Shown: positions 1 to 7,165 of the stretch, one piece after another
How positions within the stretch are numbered: the stretch's first letter is position 1
Layout: every line of letters begins with the position of its first letter
Assembly (NCBI GenBank): GCA_022563115.1
Contig: JADFNY010000145.1
Location: 1-8,581, forward strand
Direction of reading: 5' to 3'
Length of the DNA stretch: 8,581 nt
From: Acidobacteriota bacterium
GTDB taxonomy: Bacteria; Acidobacteriota; UBA890
The notes under the pieces: generated by a model
Database searches by the model: none
Seen by the model: the letters and a program-made list of their open reading frames with translations, nothing else
Told to the model about the DNA's origin: nothing
Position numbers and translations under genes: made by a program

Positions 1-219
1 CCCGAGCGCGAGGACTTCACGACGATCCTCGACGTTCGCGCTGAAAAGCAGGTCACGGTTGGACGCTACGGAGTGCTGCATTTCTACTTCGACGTGTTCA
101 ACGTGCTCAACGCGAACACGGTCACCCGGCTCAACACGGCGTTGGGTTCGAGATGGCTGCGGATCGAAGACCTCCTGCCGCCGCGCGTGATGCGTATCGG
201 TGGCGCCTGGGACTTCTAA
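1..219 (+). CDS. TonB-dependent outer-membrane receptor, C-terminal end (partial)
   Basis: The frame is open from the first base of the window to a TAA at 217-219, giving the last 72 residues of a protein that starts upstream. The residues show alternating strand-like segments, including YGVLHFYFDVFNVLN and a terminal RVMRIGGAWDF that ends in phenylalanine. The FDVFNVLN...NT pattern followed by PPRVMRIG and a final aromatic residue is typical of the last barrel strands of the large TonB-dependent, carboxypeptidase-regulatory-like receptors abundant in Acidobacteriota. The terminal Phe fits the outer-membrane beta-barrel assembly signal. Substrate cannot be told from this fragment. A strong hairpin 39 bases after the stop probably ends its transcript. 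Family call is fairly firm; the lost N-terminus prevents checking plug and TonB-box. Confidence 0.75.
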   Translation, partial: PEREDFTTILDVRAEKQVTVGRYGVLHFYFDVFNVLNANTVTRLNTALGSRWLRIEDLLPPRVMRIGGAWDF

Positions 220-258
220 AGTAGCTGAAGTTCCGGTCGTAGATCGGTAGCAGGATTG

Positions 259-288
259 GGAGGGGAGGTGCTTCGGCACCTCCCCTCC
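259..288 (+). terminator. Perfect 13-bp UUCG-tetraloop hairpin, likely terminator
   Basis: Arms GGAGGGGAGGTGC (259-271) and GCACCTCCCCTCC (276-288) are exact reverse complements around a TTCG loop closed by a C-G pair, the extra-stable tetraloop arrangement. Only two T residues follow, so it lacks a full U-tract. It lies 39 bases after the receptor stop and before the kinase relic, so it most likely ends or stabilises the receptor mRNA. The symmetric stem could act on either strand. Confidence 0.8.
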
Positions 289-299
289 TTCGTGCCGTT

Positions 300-473
300 G
301 ATCGCAACTCGTCCGATCGAATAGGCTGGCGTCACTCCTTCCACTTCGACCTCCACCCCGACGGAGAACGCTTTCTGATCCTCTATATGGGCGAGGGCGA
401 CGAGCACCGCAAGATCATCGTTATCACCAACTGGTTCGAGGAGTTGAAGGAGCGGATGCCGACGGGCAGGTAA
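300..473 (+). pseudogene. Orphan C-terminal relic of a propeller-type Ser/Thr kinase
   Basis: The plus frame ending at TAA 471-473 is open back to 243 and encodes RHSFHFDLHPDGERFLILYM (from 330) and then the tail NWFEELKERMPTGR. The intact kinase downstream ends NWFEELKRRVPTGR. The last 45 bases of the two genes (429-473 against 4748-4792) match at 39 positions, and the upstream HPDGERFLIL aligns with its HPVTGRFLLV. No kinase domain, membrane segment or earlier propeller blades precede it; instead there is the receptor terminator hairpin. It is therefore the 3' remnant of a paralogous kinase gene whose body was deleted. The 5' boundary is approximate, somewhere between 290 and 330. A small independent protein is unlikely because no good start or RBS is visible. 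Confidence 0.75.
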
Positions 474-704
474 CCGATGTCGGAGGATTGGGTGACGCGA
501 CCGGTTTCTCTAGGATCAACCAGTTCCAGAGCATCGGCGTCGAGGAGCCAGAAGAGACGGTGGCGCACTGGACGCCCCGTTGCCGAATCCGGTGAGCGTT
601 GCCATTGAGACCATGCTGGCAAACAAGTAGCGTTGGTCGATCGACGACCTTCCGTAGGCGTCACGACTCAACGAATCCGGAACACGGACAGAGGGAGCAC
701 GACC
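474..704 (+). other. Non-coding gap with weak coding debris
   Basis: No complete gene is visible. Frame 2 from 512 reads INQFQSIGVEEPEETVAHW and hits a stop near 593. Frame 1 reads DAPLPNPVSVAIETMLANK and ends at TAG 628-630. The two could be one frameshifted gene end, with the shift near 565-575, but I do not recognise the protein and the segment is short. The last bases (691-696, GAGGGA) are the ribosome binding site of the next gene. No tRNA, convincing promoter or repeat was seen. Confidence 0.3.
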
Positions 705-1934
705 ATGACCGATGCATTCCTGTCGCGGCGACGATTCATCGGCAGTACCGGAGCGGCGGCGGCCGGGCTCTGGGCACCGCGGCCGGTCGGCGCGGACGCG
801 ACGACCGAAGCGGCGCACAACCCGGAGGTTGGCACGTCGAAATGGGACCTCGACACGCCTGCCCTCTGCGTCGACCTCGCCAAGCTCGAGCAGAATCTGA
901 CCACCATGCAGGAGACGGTGACCCGCAACGGCATCGCCAGCCGGCCACATGCGAAGACCCATAAGTGCCCGGCAATCGCGCGCCTGCAGATCGCCAGCGG
1001 AGCGCTCGGCATCTGTACCGCGAAGGTCAGCGAAGCCGAAGTCATGTTCGAGTACGGCATTGACGGCATTCTCCTGACGACCAGCAACGTCACGGCAACC
1101 AAAATCCGGCGGGCAACGAATCTGCGGAAGCAGTGTCCCGGCTTCATTCAGGCGACCTATAGCGAACGCAACGCCCGCGCGTTGTCGGAGGCCGCCGGGG
1201 CCGCTGGCCTCGTCGCCGACGTGGTCGTCGACGTGGACCCCGGCGGACATCGCACCGGGATCCCACCCGGCGAGCCAGGACTGGAGCTGGCACAGCTCAT
1301 CGACGGCCTCCCCAACCTGCGACTCCGAGGGATGCTCTGCTACGACGGCGGCACCCAGCATGTGAAGGGATTCGGGACGCGACGCACCCGGGCGATCGAG
1401 CGCATGTCACAGGCCGCCGAAACATGCGCCATGATGGCCCGCGCCGGGCTCGACACGAGCATCTTCAGCGGGGGCGGAACGGGCACCTACAACATCGATC
1501 ATGAAACGCCAGGGTTCACGGACGTGCAGTGCGGCAGCTACATCTTCATGGACGCGCAGTACCTGGGAATCGGTGGACGTGACGACGCCGACACCTACAC
1601 CGACTTCGCGCCCTCGCTAACGATCCTTACGACCGTTCTCACCGCCCGGTACGAGGGCCGCGCGACCACGGACGCCGGCGCGAAGGCGTGCTCGATCAAC
1701 CGCCCCTGGTCGATCGTCGTGGGCGAGACGGGCATGGAGTATCGCAGTGGGTCGGATGAATTCGGCACGATCATCTATGACGACCCGAGCCGGACGTATC
1801 GCGCCGGCGACATGGCCGAACTGATCGTCTCGCACTGCGACCCGGTCGTGAATCTGTACGACCAGATGTACGCGATCCGCGACGACCGCGTCGAGGCGGT
1901 GTGGGCGATCGCCGCACGCGGCAAGAGCCAGTGA
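705..1934 (+). CDS. Tat-exported D-threonine aldolase / DSD1-family PLP enzyme
   Basis: A 409-residue fold-type III PLP protein. Residues 1-32 are a twin-arginine signal (LSRRRFIG, then an Ala-rich stretch to about GADA). The alanine-racemase-like barrel starts near DLDTPALCVDLAKLEQN, with RPHAKTHK at 81-88; by family analogy K84 forms the PLP Schiff base. The C-terminal D-serine-dehydratase-like domain ends with SHCDPVVNLYD, where H377 and D379 form the H-x-D metal pair described for bacterial D-threonine aldolase, while vertebrate D-serine dehydratase uses H-x-C. Expected reaction: metal-dependent cleavage of D-threonine or another D-beta-hydroxy amino acid to glycine plus aldehyde. ATG 705 is preferred over TTG 633 because GAGGGA at 691-696 precedes it by 8 bases and the Tat motif then sits at the N-terminus. 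It stands alone; the kinase follows after 113 bases. Exact substrate is uncertain. Confidence 0.85.
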   Translation: MTDAFLSRRRFIGSTGAAAAGLWAPRPVGADATTEAAHNPEVGTSKWDLDTPALCVDLAKLEQNLTTMQETVTRNGIASRPHAKTHKCPAIARLQIASGALGICTAKVSEAEVMFEYGIDGILLTTSNVTATKIRRATNLRKQCPGFIQATYSERNARALSEAAGAAGLVADVVVDVDPGGHRTGIPPGEPGLELAQLIDGLPNLRLRGMLCYDGGTQHVKGFGTRRTRAIERMSQAAETCAMMARAGLDTSIFSGGGTGTYNIDHETPGFTDVQCGSYIFMDAQYLGIGGRDDADTYTDFAPSLTILTTVLTARYEGRATTDAGAKACSINRPWSIVVGETGMEYRSGSDEFGTIIYDDPSRTYRAGDMAELIVSHCDPVVNLYDQMYAIRDDRVEAVWAIAARGKSQ

Positions 1935-2047
1935 ACCGACCCACGGCGATGGCCTCCGGACCACCTTGTTAAGGGCGCGACCCCCTATGCAGGAAGTCGT
2001 CAAAGTGATCGGCTCCTCCTCGGCCCCCACACCGGCTCATTGTTGAC
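1935..2047 (+). other. Intergenic region upstream of the kinase
   Basis: This 113-base gap has no convincing promoter, terminator or Shine-Dalgarno sequence before the kinase ATG. A TTGTTA at about 1967 has no well-spaced -10 partner. The kinase may be translated from a leaderless or weakly initiated mRNA, or be read through from the upstream gene; the sequence alone does not decide. Confidence 0.3.
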
Positions 2048-4792
2048 ATGATCGGCACCTCCCTCGGTCCCTACAAGATCATCGAGCAGCTCGGTCAGGG
2101 CGGTATGGGCGAGGTGTACCTCGGTGAGGACACCCGCCTGGGCCGCAAGGTGGCGATCAAGGTGCTGCCCGCCGAGTTCGCGTCTGATCCCCAGAGACTG
2201 GCCCGGTTCGAGCAGGAGGCGCGGGCCGCCGCCGCCCTCAACCACCCCCACATCGCGGTTGTTCACGATGTCGGCTCCGAGCAGGGTGAAGACGGTGTCA
2301 CCACCCACTTCATGGTGCAGGAGTACCTGGAGGGGCAGAGCCTGCGCGAGCGGCTCGACACGGGGGCGCTGCCTCTCGACAAGGCGCTCGATCTCGCGAT
2401 CGAGGTTGGCGAAGCGCTGATCGCGGCCCACAAGGCGGGGATCATTCACCGCGACCTGAAGCCCGACAACATCTTTGTGACCGAGGAAGGGCACGCGAAG
2501 GTGTTGGACTTCGGATTGGCGAAGCTGACGGAAATGGCGGCCCCCACAGGTATCTCCGCATCGATGTCGCCCACTATGCTCGGCACCGTCGCTGGGCAGG
2601 TGATGGGGACGGCAGGTTACATGGCCCCCGAGCAGGTCAACGGAGAGGAAATCGATCACCGAGCGGATCTGTTCGCATTCGGGGCAGTTTTCTACGAAAT
2701 GGTCACGGGTCGTAGAGCGTTCGCGGGCGACAACATCCACGAGACGCTGAGCCGCATCATTAGCAAGCAACCGGAGCCGGTGCACGGAGTACGCGACGAC
2801 CTACCTCTGAAACTGGGTTGGATCGTCGACAAGACTCTGGCAAAGGACGTGAGCCGTCGCTATCAGACGGCGGGCGATCTCGGCGCTGACCTCCGCCAGC
2901 TACAAGATGACAGCGCGGCGGGCATCGCGTCGAGCGCCGTGCACGAGCCTGGCACCCATGCACCGCCGCTCGCAGCGGCGGCCGGCCTGCCGGCGAAGGT
3001 GGTGATTCCCAGCGGCGCCTTGCTCGTGCTGGTCGTCGCCCTGGCGACCTGGTTCGTTGTCCAGCCTGCGCCCGAGCCTCAGCAGGTCACGCGTTTCGAC
3101 ATCCCACTACCCGTGGGCCTGGACTTCGCGGCCACCGGCCAAGTTACGGTCGCCATTTCTCCCGACGGCAGCCAAGTCGTCTTCAACACATTGGACGGCC
3201 TTTGGCGCCGTGCCCTCGACGACGAAGAGGCGACACGGCTTCGCGGAACCGAGGGCGCCGTTTCACCGTTTTTTTCTCCCGATGGCCAGCAACTCGGCTT
3301 CTGGGCCGGAGGTGAGCTCAAGAGGATCTCCATCGCTGGTGGAGCCCCGGTTCCGATCGCCTCGGCAAATACTCCCTACGGGGTGACCTGGGCCGACGAC
3401 GGGATGGTCTATTTCGGGCAGGCACCTGGCGGGATCTTCAGCGTTCCATCCACCGGAGGGGAGCCACGGCTCGTCGCGGCGGTGAAGGACGGAGAGAGCA
3501 GCTACGGACCACAGTTGTTGCCCGGCGGCGAGTGGCTCCTGTTCACGCTGCGGCCATCCGGGGTCACGCTATGGGACGATTCCACGATCGTTGTCCGGTC
3601 GCTGAGCACGGGCGATCAACGGGAGCTGGTGCCGGGGGGTCGAGACGGCCGCTACGTGCGATCGGGTCACATCGTCTATTACCGGGGGGCCAGCCTCCTG
3701 GCGGTGGCGTTCGATCTGCAGAGCGCTGAGGTGCGGGGGGAAACGGTATCGATCTTCGAGGGCGTCGTGGGATCGACCGGGAGCACCGCGGCGGGGCACT
3801 TCGCCACCTCCGATCGCGGTGCGCTCGTCTACCGGCCCGGCTTCGTCGGCGGCGCCGTAAACCGAAGCCTCGTATGGGTTGATCAGCGGGGCAACGAAGA
3901 GCCGCTCGGCGCGCCCGCGGGAGACTACTGGTACATCGATCTGTCTCCCGACGGCAGCACCGTTGCCGTCACCAAGGTCGACGAAGGGACCCGTGACATT
4001 CACATCTGGGATATCGAATCCGCGACGCTGGAGCGACGCACCTACGGTGAGATGGACTTCGCGCCCGAATTCAGTCCAGACGGCAGAACCATCGCGTTCT
4101 CTTCGGGGAGGCCGGCGGAAGAGCCCGGAAGAGATCTGTACCTGGTCCCACGGGACGGCAGCGCCAATGCAACATTACTTTACGGCAATGCCGACAACCT
4201 CTATCCGATGAGCTGGACGGCCGACGGTCGTCTGGTGGTCCTCGTGAGAGCCGGGTCGCTGGTGGCGGGAGGGGTAGACACCGACGATATCGTTCTGCTC
4301 ACCGCCGATGCGCAAGAGATCGAGCCGCTGGTCGGCGAGGTGAGCTTCAGCGAGAACTCCCCGGAGCTGTCGCCCGACGGCCAATGGCTCGTATACGCCT
4401 CCAATGACTCGGGACAAAGCCAGGTGTTCGTACGGCGGATTCCCGGCCCAAGCGGGCGGTGGCCCGTCTCGCCCGCCGGCACCGACAGACCTCGGTGGTC
4501 GGCCGACGGCGGCACGATCTTCTACGTGTACGAAGGGGCAATGTGGGCGGCGTCGATGCAGCTCGACGAGGAAGCTCTCGTGCTCGAGCGCGAACGACTG
4601 TTCAGCGTGGCCGGTTACCGCATGGACCACTTCGGGCTCCACATATACGCCGTGCATCCCGTGACCGGACGTTTCCTTCTGGTGAAAAATCCCGTCGCCG
4701 CCGCCGGTTCCGAGGATCAGGCGCGTCCGCGGGTCAAAGTCGTCCTCAACTGGTTCGAGGAGTTGAAGCGGCGGGTGCCGACGGGACGGTAG
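2048..4792 (+). CDS. Membrane-anchored Ser/Thr protein kinase with WD40/PD40 propeller
   Basis: A 914-residue Hanks-type kinase. The N-terminal cytoplasmic kinase domain (about 9-280) is intact: glycine loop GQGGMGEV (16-23), ATP lysine K38 in VAIKVL, alpha-C glutamate near E57, catalytic HRDLKPDN (134-141), DFG (154-156), a Ser/Thr-rich activation segment and APE (193-195). One membrane helix spans about 318-338. The rest is a probably periplasmic TolB/PD40-type propeller with repeated SPDG turns (ISPDGSQVVF, FSPDGQQLGF, LSPDGSTVAV, FSPDGRTIAF, LSPDGQWLVY). It ends NWFEELKRRVPTGR, a tail frequent in Acidobacteriota kinases. The role is presumably sensing a ligand outside and phosphorylating cytoplasmic proteins; target unknown. 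ATG 2048 matches the usual start of the family (MIGTSLGPYKI), although no clear RBS precedes it. A relic of a sister gene lies at 300-473. Confidence 0.93.
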   Translation: MIGTSLGPYKIIEQLGQGGMGEVYLGEDTRLGRKVAIKVLPAEFASDPQRLARFEQEARAAAALNHPHIAVVHDVGSEQGEDGVTTHFMVQEYLEGQSLRERLDTGALPLDKALDLAIEVGEALIAAHKAGIIHRDLKPDNIFVTEEGHAKVLDFGLAKLTEMAAPTGISASMSPTMLGTVAGQVMGTAGYMAPEQVNGEEIDHRADLFAFGAVFYEMVTGRRAFAGDNIHETLSRIISKQPEPVHGVRDDLPLKLGWIVDKTLAKDVSRRYQTAGDLGADLRQLQDDSAAGIASSAVHEPGTHAPPLAAAAGLPAKVVIPSGALLVLVVALATWFVVQPAPEPQQVTRFDIPLPVGLDFAATGQVTVAISPDGSQVVFNTLDGLWRRALDDEEATRLRGTEGAVSPFFSPDGQQLGFWAGGELKRISIAGGAPVPIASANTPYGVTWADDGMVYFGQAPGGIFSVPSTGGEPRLVAAVKDGESSYGPQLLPGGEWLLFTLRPSGVTLWDDSTIVVRSLSTGDQRELVPGGRDGRYVRSGHIVYYRGASLLAVAFDLQSAEVRGETVSIFEGVVGSTGSTAAGHFATSDRGALVYRPGFVGGAVNRSLVWVDQRGNEEPLGAPAGDYWYIDLSPDGSTVAVTKVDEGTRDIHIWDIESATLERRTYGEMDFAPEFSPDGRTIAFSSGRPAEEPGRDLYLVPRDGSANATLLYGNADNLYPMSWTADGRLVVLVRAGSLVAGGVDTDDIVLLTADAQEIEPLVGEVSFSENSPELSPDGQWLVYASNDSGQSQVFVRRIPGPSGRWPVSPAGTDRPRWSADGGTIFYVYEGAMWAASMQLDEEALVLERERLFSVAGYRMDHFGLHIYAVHPVTGRFLLVKNPVAAAGSEDQARPRVKVVLNWFEELKRRVPTGR

Positions 4793-4935
4793 CTCCCGCC
4801 GAGGGGGACAGTGTGCGTCAGACACCCCTTGACTGCCCTCGCCCAACCGCTTTGGATGGGACATTGCGCCCGGCCGAGGTGATCGCCTCGCGGCCGCATT
4901 CTCCGCATGTTTTCTCCAACCCAGGAAGCCCACCC
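4793..4935 (+). other. Leader region of the LVIVD gene with hairpin candidates
   Basis: This 143-base gap contains two imperfect stem-loops. One is GTGT (4811-4814) with ACAC (4822-4825), extended by G/C pairs across a three-base bulge, a possible weak end for the kinase transcript. The other is GGC-CGAGG (4872-4879), loop TGATCG, then CCTCG and GCC (4886-4895) with a two-base bulge, in the leader of the LVIVD gene. AGGAAG at 4923-4928 is a good RBS, 7 bases before the ATG at 4936. Confidence 0.35.
4829..4857 (+). promoter_or_regulatory. Candidate sigma-70-like promoter for the LVIVD gene
   Basis: TTGACT (4829-4834) matches the -35 consensus at five of six bases and is followed after 17 bases by TTGGAT (4852-4857), a poor -10 (three of six). 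Location and spacing suit transcription of the secreted protein, but in GC-rich DNA such matches arise by chance. Confidence 0.3.
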
Positions 4936-6345
4936 ATGAAACTCCCGATCGGAACACGGCTCTCCGTGACCCTCGCCGCAGCCCTCATCGCCCTGGGGCT
5001 GACGGCCCCTGCGGCCGACGCCCAGACCAACTGCGAGCTGCAGCGTTGCCAGCCCGAGACCGGTCACCCGCTGGGCAAGCCGGGCACCGACAACATCGAG
5101 GTGATCGCCCACGTGCCGCTGCCGGGTGAGCGCTTCAGCCACGCCGACATCGACGTCGAGCAGGAGATGGCCCGGCCCTTCGTCTACATCGCCCAGCGCT
5201 TCGGCGAGGCCGGCTTCTACGCCCTCAGCATCGAGGACCCGGCACACCCGCGGATCCTCTACCGCTGGACCATCGACAATCCTGCCCTCCACGTGGGCAG
5301 CGGCGCCCTCGACCCGCGCTACGCCAAAGTGGGCGACCGCTACTACCTGGTGCTCTCGTTCCAGTTCGCCCAAGGCGGCCCCGATGCCGACCTCGGGGCG
5401 ATGGTCTTCGACGTCACCGGGTTGCCGGATCCGTCGACCGTCCGGGAGGTCGCCGAGCTGCGGGTGCCCGATCATGTCGGCGGCTTCCACAACATCTTCA
5501 CCTACAAGCACTCCGACGGCCGGGCACTGCTCTTCGCCGCGACGATGTCCGAAGATATCTACGTCTACGACCTGGCCCTGGTGGCCGACGGCAACAGCGA
5601 GCCCGTCGCCCGCATCCCGGTACCGTCTCCGGAGGATCGGCGCACCCGCCAGTGGCACGACATGTACGTCGGCTACCATCCGGATTCGGGGCAGGACCGT
5701 TTCTACGGCGCCGGCACCGGCGGCTACCACATCTTCGACATCACCACCGTGGAGGACCCGGAGCTGTTGACCTCGGTGATCAACATCCCCGGCGTCCGCG
5801 ACGGTCATACCTTCACCCCGACCCCGGACGGCAAGTTCGCCCTCGGGATCTCCGAGCCCACCTATCAGCACGCCCCCATCCGGATGTTCGACCTGCGCCC
5901 CGGGGTGGAGGGCGACCAGCGGACGATCACGGGTTCCGGTGTGGGCGCCTGGATGGCGAAGTGGGACGGTGCCACCCACAACCACGAGATCCGCTGGCCC
6001 TACGCCTTCATCTCGGGCCAGGACGACGGCCTGCAGATCATCAACATCATGGACCCGACCGATCCCTACACCCAGGCCTACTACATCACCCGTGAGGGAC
6101 CGATGCTCTACGGGCCCGAGACCCCGTACGCCACTCACGGCTTCCAGTACGGCGGCGTCTGGGGCGTCGACGTCCGCAACGCCGACGGCCTGATCGTGGT
6201 CAGCGACGCCAACTCCGGCTTCTGGGCCTTCCGGATGGAGGGGTTTTACGGCTGGAACGGTAACGCCTGGAACATGCCCAACGTCTCGAGCGCCCAGGAC
6301 TGGGACAACGGCCCGGTGGTGCAGGCGTCGCGTTTGCCTTACTGA
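4936..6345 (+). CDS. Secreted LVIVD-repeat beta-propeller protein
   Basis: A 469-residue protein with a Sec signal (MKLP, hydrophobic core 9-24, cleavage likely after ADA at 29). The mature part opens with C33 and C38 and then shows repeated LVIVD-type blades, for example YIAQRFGEAGFYALSIEDPA, AFISGQDDGLQIINIMDPTD and IVVSDANSGFWAF. LVIVD proteins are extracytoplasmic propellers of unsettled function. Histidines recur at H69, H119, H185, H241, H291, H348/H350 and H401, about one per blade, as if lining a central channel. The catalytic or binding role is not known. ATG 4936 has AGGAAG 7 bases upstream and places the signal peptide at the N-terminus; the frame is open further upstream but that part overlaps the kinase. 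It follows the kinase after 143 bases. Part of its last blade (residues 401-419) is echoed just after the stop. Confidence 0.88.
   Translation: MKLPIGTRLSVTLAAALIALGLTAPAADAQTNCELQRCQPETGHPLGKPGTDNIEVIAHVPLPGERFSHADIDVEQEMARPFVYIAQRFGEAGFYALSIEDPAHPRILYRWTIDNPALHVGSGALDPRYAKVGDRYYLVLSFQFAQGGPDADLGAMVFDVTGLPDPSTVREVAELRVPDHVGGFHNIFTYKHSDGRALLFAATMSEDIYVYDLALVADGNSEPVARIPVPSPEDRRTRQWHDMYVGYHPDSGQDRFYGAGTGGYHIFDITTVEDPELLTSVINIPGVRDGHTFTPTPDGKFALGISEPTYQHAPIRMFDLRPGVEGDQRTITGSGVGAWMAKWDGATHNHEIRWPYAFISGQDDGLQIINIMDPTDPYTQAYYITREGPMLYGPETPYATHGFQYGGVWGVDVRNADGLIVVSDANSGFWAFRMEGFYGWNGNAWNMPNVSSAQDWDNGPVVQASRLPY
6154..6192 (+). repeat. Last-blade segment, first copy of a 39-base repeat
   Basis: These bases encode GVWGVDVRNADGL (residues 407-419) of the LVIVD protein. 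They match 6374-6412 at 37 of 39 positions, exactly 220 bases downstream. The two mismatches are both third-codon-position C to T changes. Confidence 0.9.
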
Positions 6346-6355
6346 GAGCGGCAAA

Positions 6356-6436
6356 CACGGTGGAGATCCGCGCGGCGTCTGGGGTGTCGACGTCCGCAAC
6401 GCTGACGGCCTGGGTGCTGTTCGAGAAAGCGTATGA
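6356..6436 (+). pseudogene. Relic of a second LVIVD-protein gene end
   Basis: After the LVIVD stop, plus frame 2 reads HGGDPRGVWGVDVRNADGL, then GAVRESV and a TGA at 6434-6436. The HG followed four residues later by GVWGVDVRNADGL aligns without gaps with HGFQYGGVWGVDVRNADGL of the intact protein. The two base differences within the best 39 bases are silent, so this copy appears to have diverged while still coding. The homology stops abruptly after DGL. It is most simply the scar of a deleted tandem paralogue. A functional short peptide is unlikely as there is no start or RBS. Confidence 0.65.
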
Positions 6437-6447
6437 GCTGGATAGGG

Positions 6448-6927
6448 CTAGCCCGGACCCGGCCCCCCGATGATCGTCAGGTTGGCCGTCGTCGCGCCGG
6501 TCACGGCGTCGGCAACGATGCGGCGATCGAAGCTGGCCAGCCGCCCGCCGTTCTTCGCTGCCAGCGCCAGCAAGTAGGCGTCGGTGATCTGGCGGTGACC
6601 GCTGACGTGCTCCGGCCGGAACAGGTTGGGGTCGCACAGCGTCAAGGTGTCCGGCCAAAACACGTGACCATCGCTGTCGCGGAAGCTGCTCAATCGATTG
6701 ATCGCATCGCGCAACGTTGTGCGACGGCCGGGATACGCCACGTTGGAAATGACTCTGGCGAACCCGTTTTCGGTGATCGGACAGGTCGCCCAACCGAGCT
6801 CGCGGTTGGCGGCGAACCAGGCGTGCGCCGCCTCATGGTGCGTGTGGTTGCCGTCGAACAGCGCCACCAAAACATTGACGTCCAGCAGCGCCACCCCGGC
6901 GCGGCTCTCGTCGACGCGGGGTGGCAC
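6448..6927 (-). CDS. vapC: PIN-domain toxin, VapC family (Mtu_PIN-like)
   Basis: A 159-residue PIN ribonuclease. The acidic set is visible: D16 in LLDVNVLVALFD, E53 in PITENGFARV, D116 in ITDAYLLALA and D134 in ASFDRRI. The HHEAAHAWF and WATCPITENGF segments are characteristic of the VapC subgroup numerous in mycobacteria and widespread elsewhere. Such toxins cut tRNA or rRNA with Mg2+ when freed from the antitoxin; the target here is unknown. The start is GTG at 6927, 4 bases after the antitoxin stop, with GAGGAG (6940-6935) inside the antitoxin end 7 bases upstream, so translation is probably coupled. The next in-frame GTG (V12) would still keep D16. The gene looks intact and likely functional. 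Confidence 0.9.
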   Translation of the reverse strand: MPPRVDESRAGVALLDVNVLVALFDGNHTHHEAAHAWFAANRELGWATCPITENGFARVISNVAYPGRRTTLRDAINRLSSFRDSDGHVFWPDTLTLCDPNLFRPEHVSGHRQITDAYLLALAAKNGGRLASFDRRIVADAVTGATTANLTIIGGPGPG

Positions 6928-6931
6928 TCGT

Positions 6932-7159
6932 TCACTCCTCGTCCCGCAGGCGGTTCACGGCATCGAGCCCTACCGGGCCAGCGCCGGGCTGCGGCGGCAA
7001 CACGGGCACGCCGCTACGAACCGTGGCGGGGTCGTCGCGCGGTTCGAGTCCCCGGCGCGCCAGCTCCGAGAGCATCTTGCCCATCGTCGTGTTGTGCATG
7101 GCAGAAAGCTCCTTGGCCGCTTGCAGCACGTCTTCGTCGATATCCAGGGTCGTTCGCAT
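6932..7159 (-). CDS. vapB: Ribbon-helix-helix antitoxin, VapB family
   Basis: A 75-residue protein whose N-terminus fits a ribbon-helix-helix DNA-binding fold: strand RTTLDI, helix A about DEDVLQAAKELSAMH, turn NTT, helix B MGKMLSELARRGL. The C-terminal segment with GVPVLPPQ and LDAVNRLRDEE is the flexible toxin-binding tail typical of partners of this VapC subgroup. It neutralises the PIN toxin encoded 4 bases downstream and should autorepress at the CATCAAA operator just upstream (7175-7197). The ATG at 7159 lacks a Shine-Dalgarno sequence, and a plausible extended -10 lies only 6 bases upstream, suggesting a leaderless mRNA. It starts 55 bases after the other module's toxin stop, so some read-through is possible. 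Confidence 0.88.
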   Translation of the reverse strand: MRTTLDIDEDVLQAAKELSAMHNTTMGKMLSELARRGLEPRDDPATVRSGVPVLPPQPGAGPVGLDAVNRLRDEE

Positions 7160-7165
7160 GCCGGG

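Noticed and set aside
633..704. Upstream TTG start extending the PLP enzyme by 24 residues
   Set aside because: No RBS at 633, and the extension would bury the twin-arginine motif away from the N-terminus; ATG 705 has GAGGGA in place.
516..1361. Open frame of 281 codons on the minus strand
   Set aside because: Opposite the PLP enzyme; Arg/Gly/Ala-rich without motifs.
1965..1992. TTGTTA with TATGCA as kinase promoter
   Set aside because: Spacing of about 14 bases is too short and both boxes are weak.
4717..6399. Long open frame of 560 codons on the minus strand
   Set aside because: It lies opposite the LVIVD gene; its Val/Asp/Gly/Arg-rich text is the usual shadow of a GC-rich coding strand. 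The plus strand has a signal peptide, RBS and recognisable repeats.
6445..6454. GGGCTAGCCC palindrome at the vapC 3' end as terminator
   Set aside because: No loop space and no U-tract; it overlaps the stop codon and is likely chance in GC-rich DNA.
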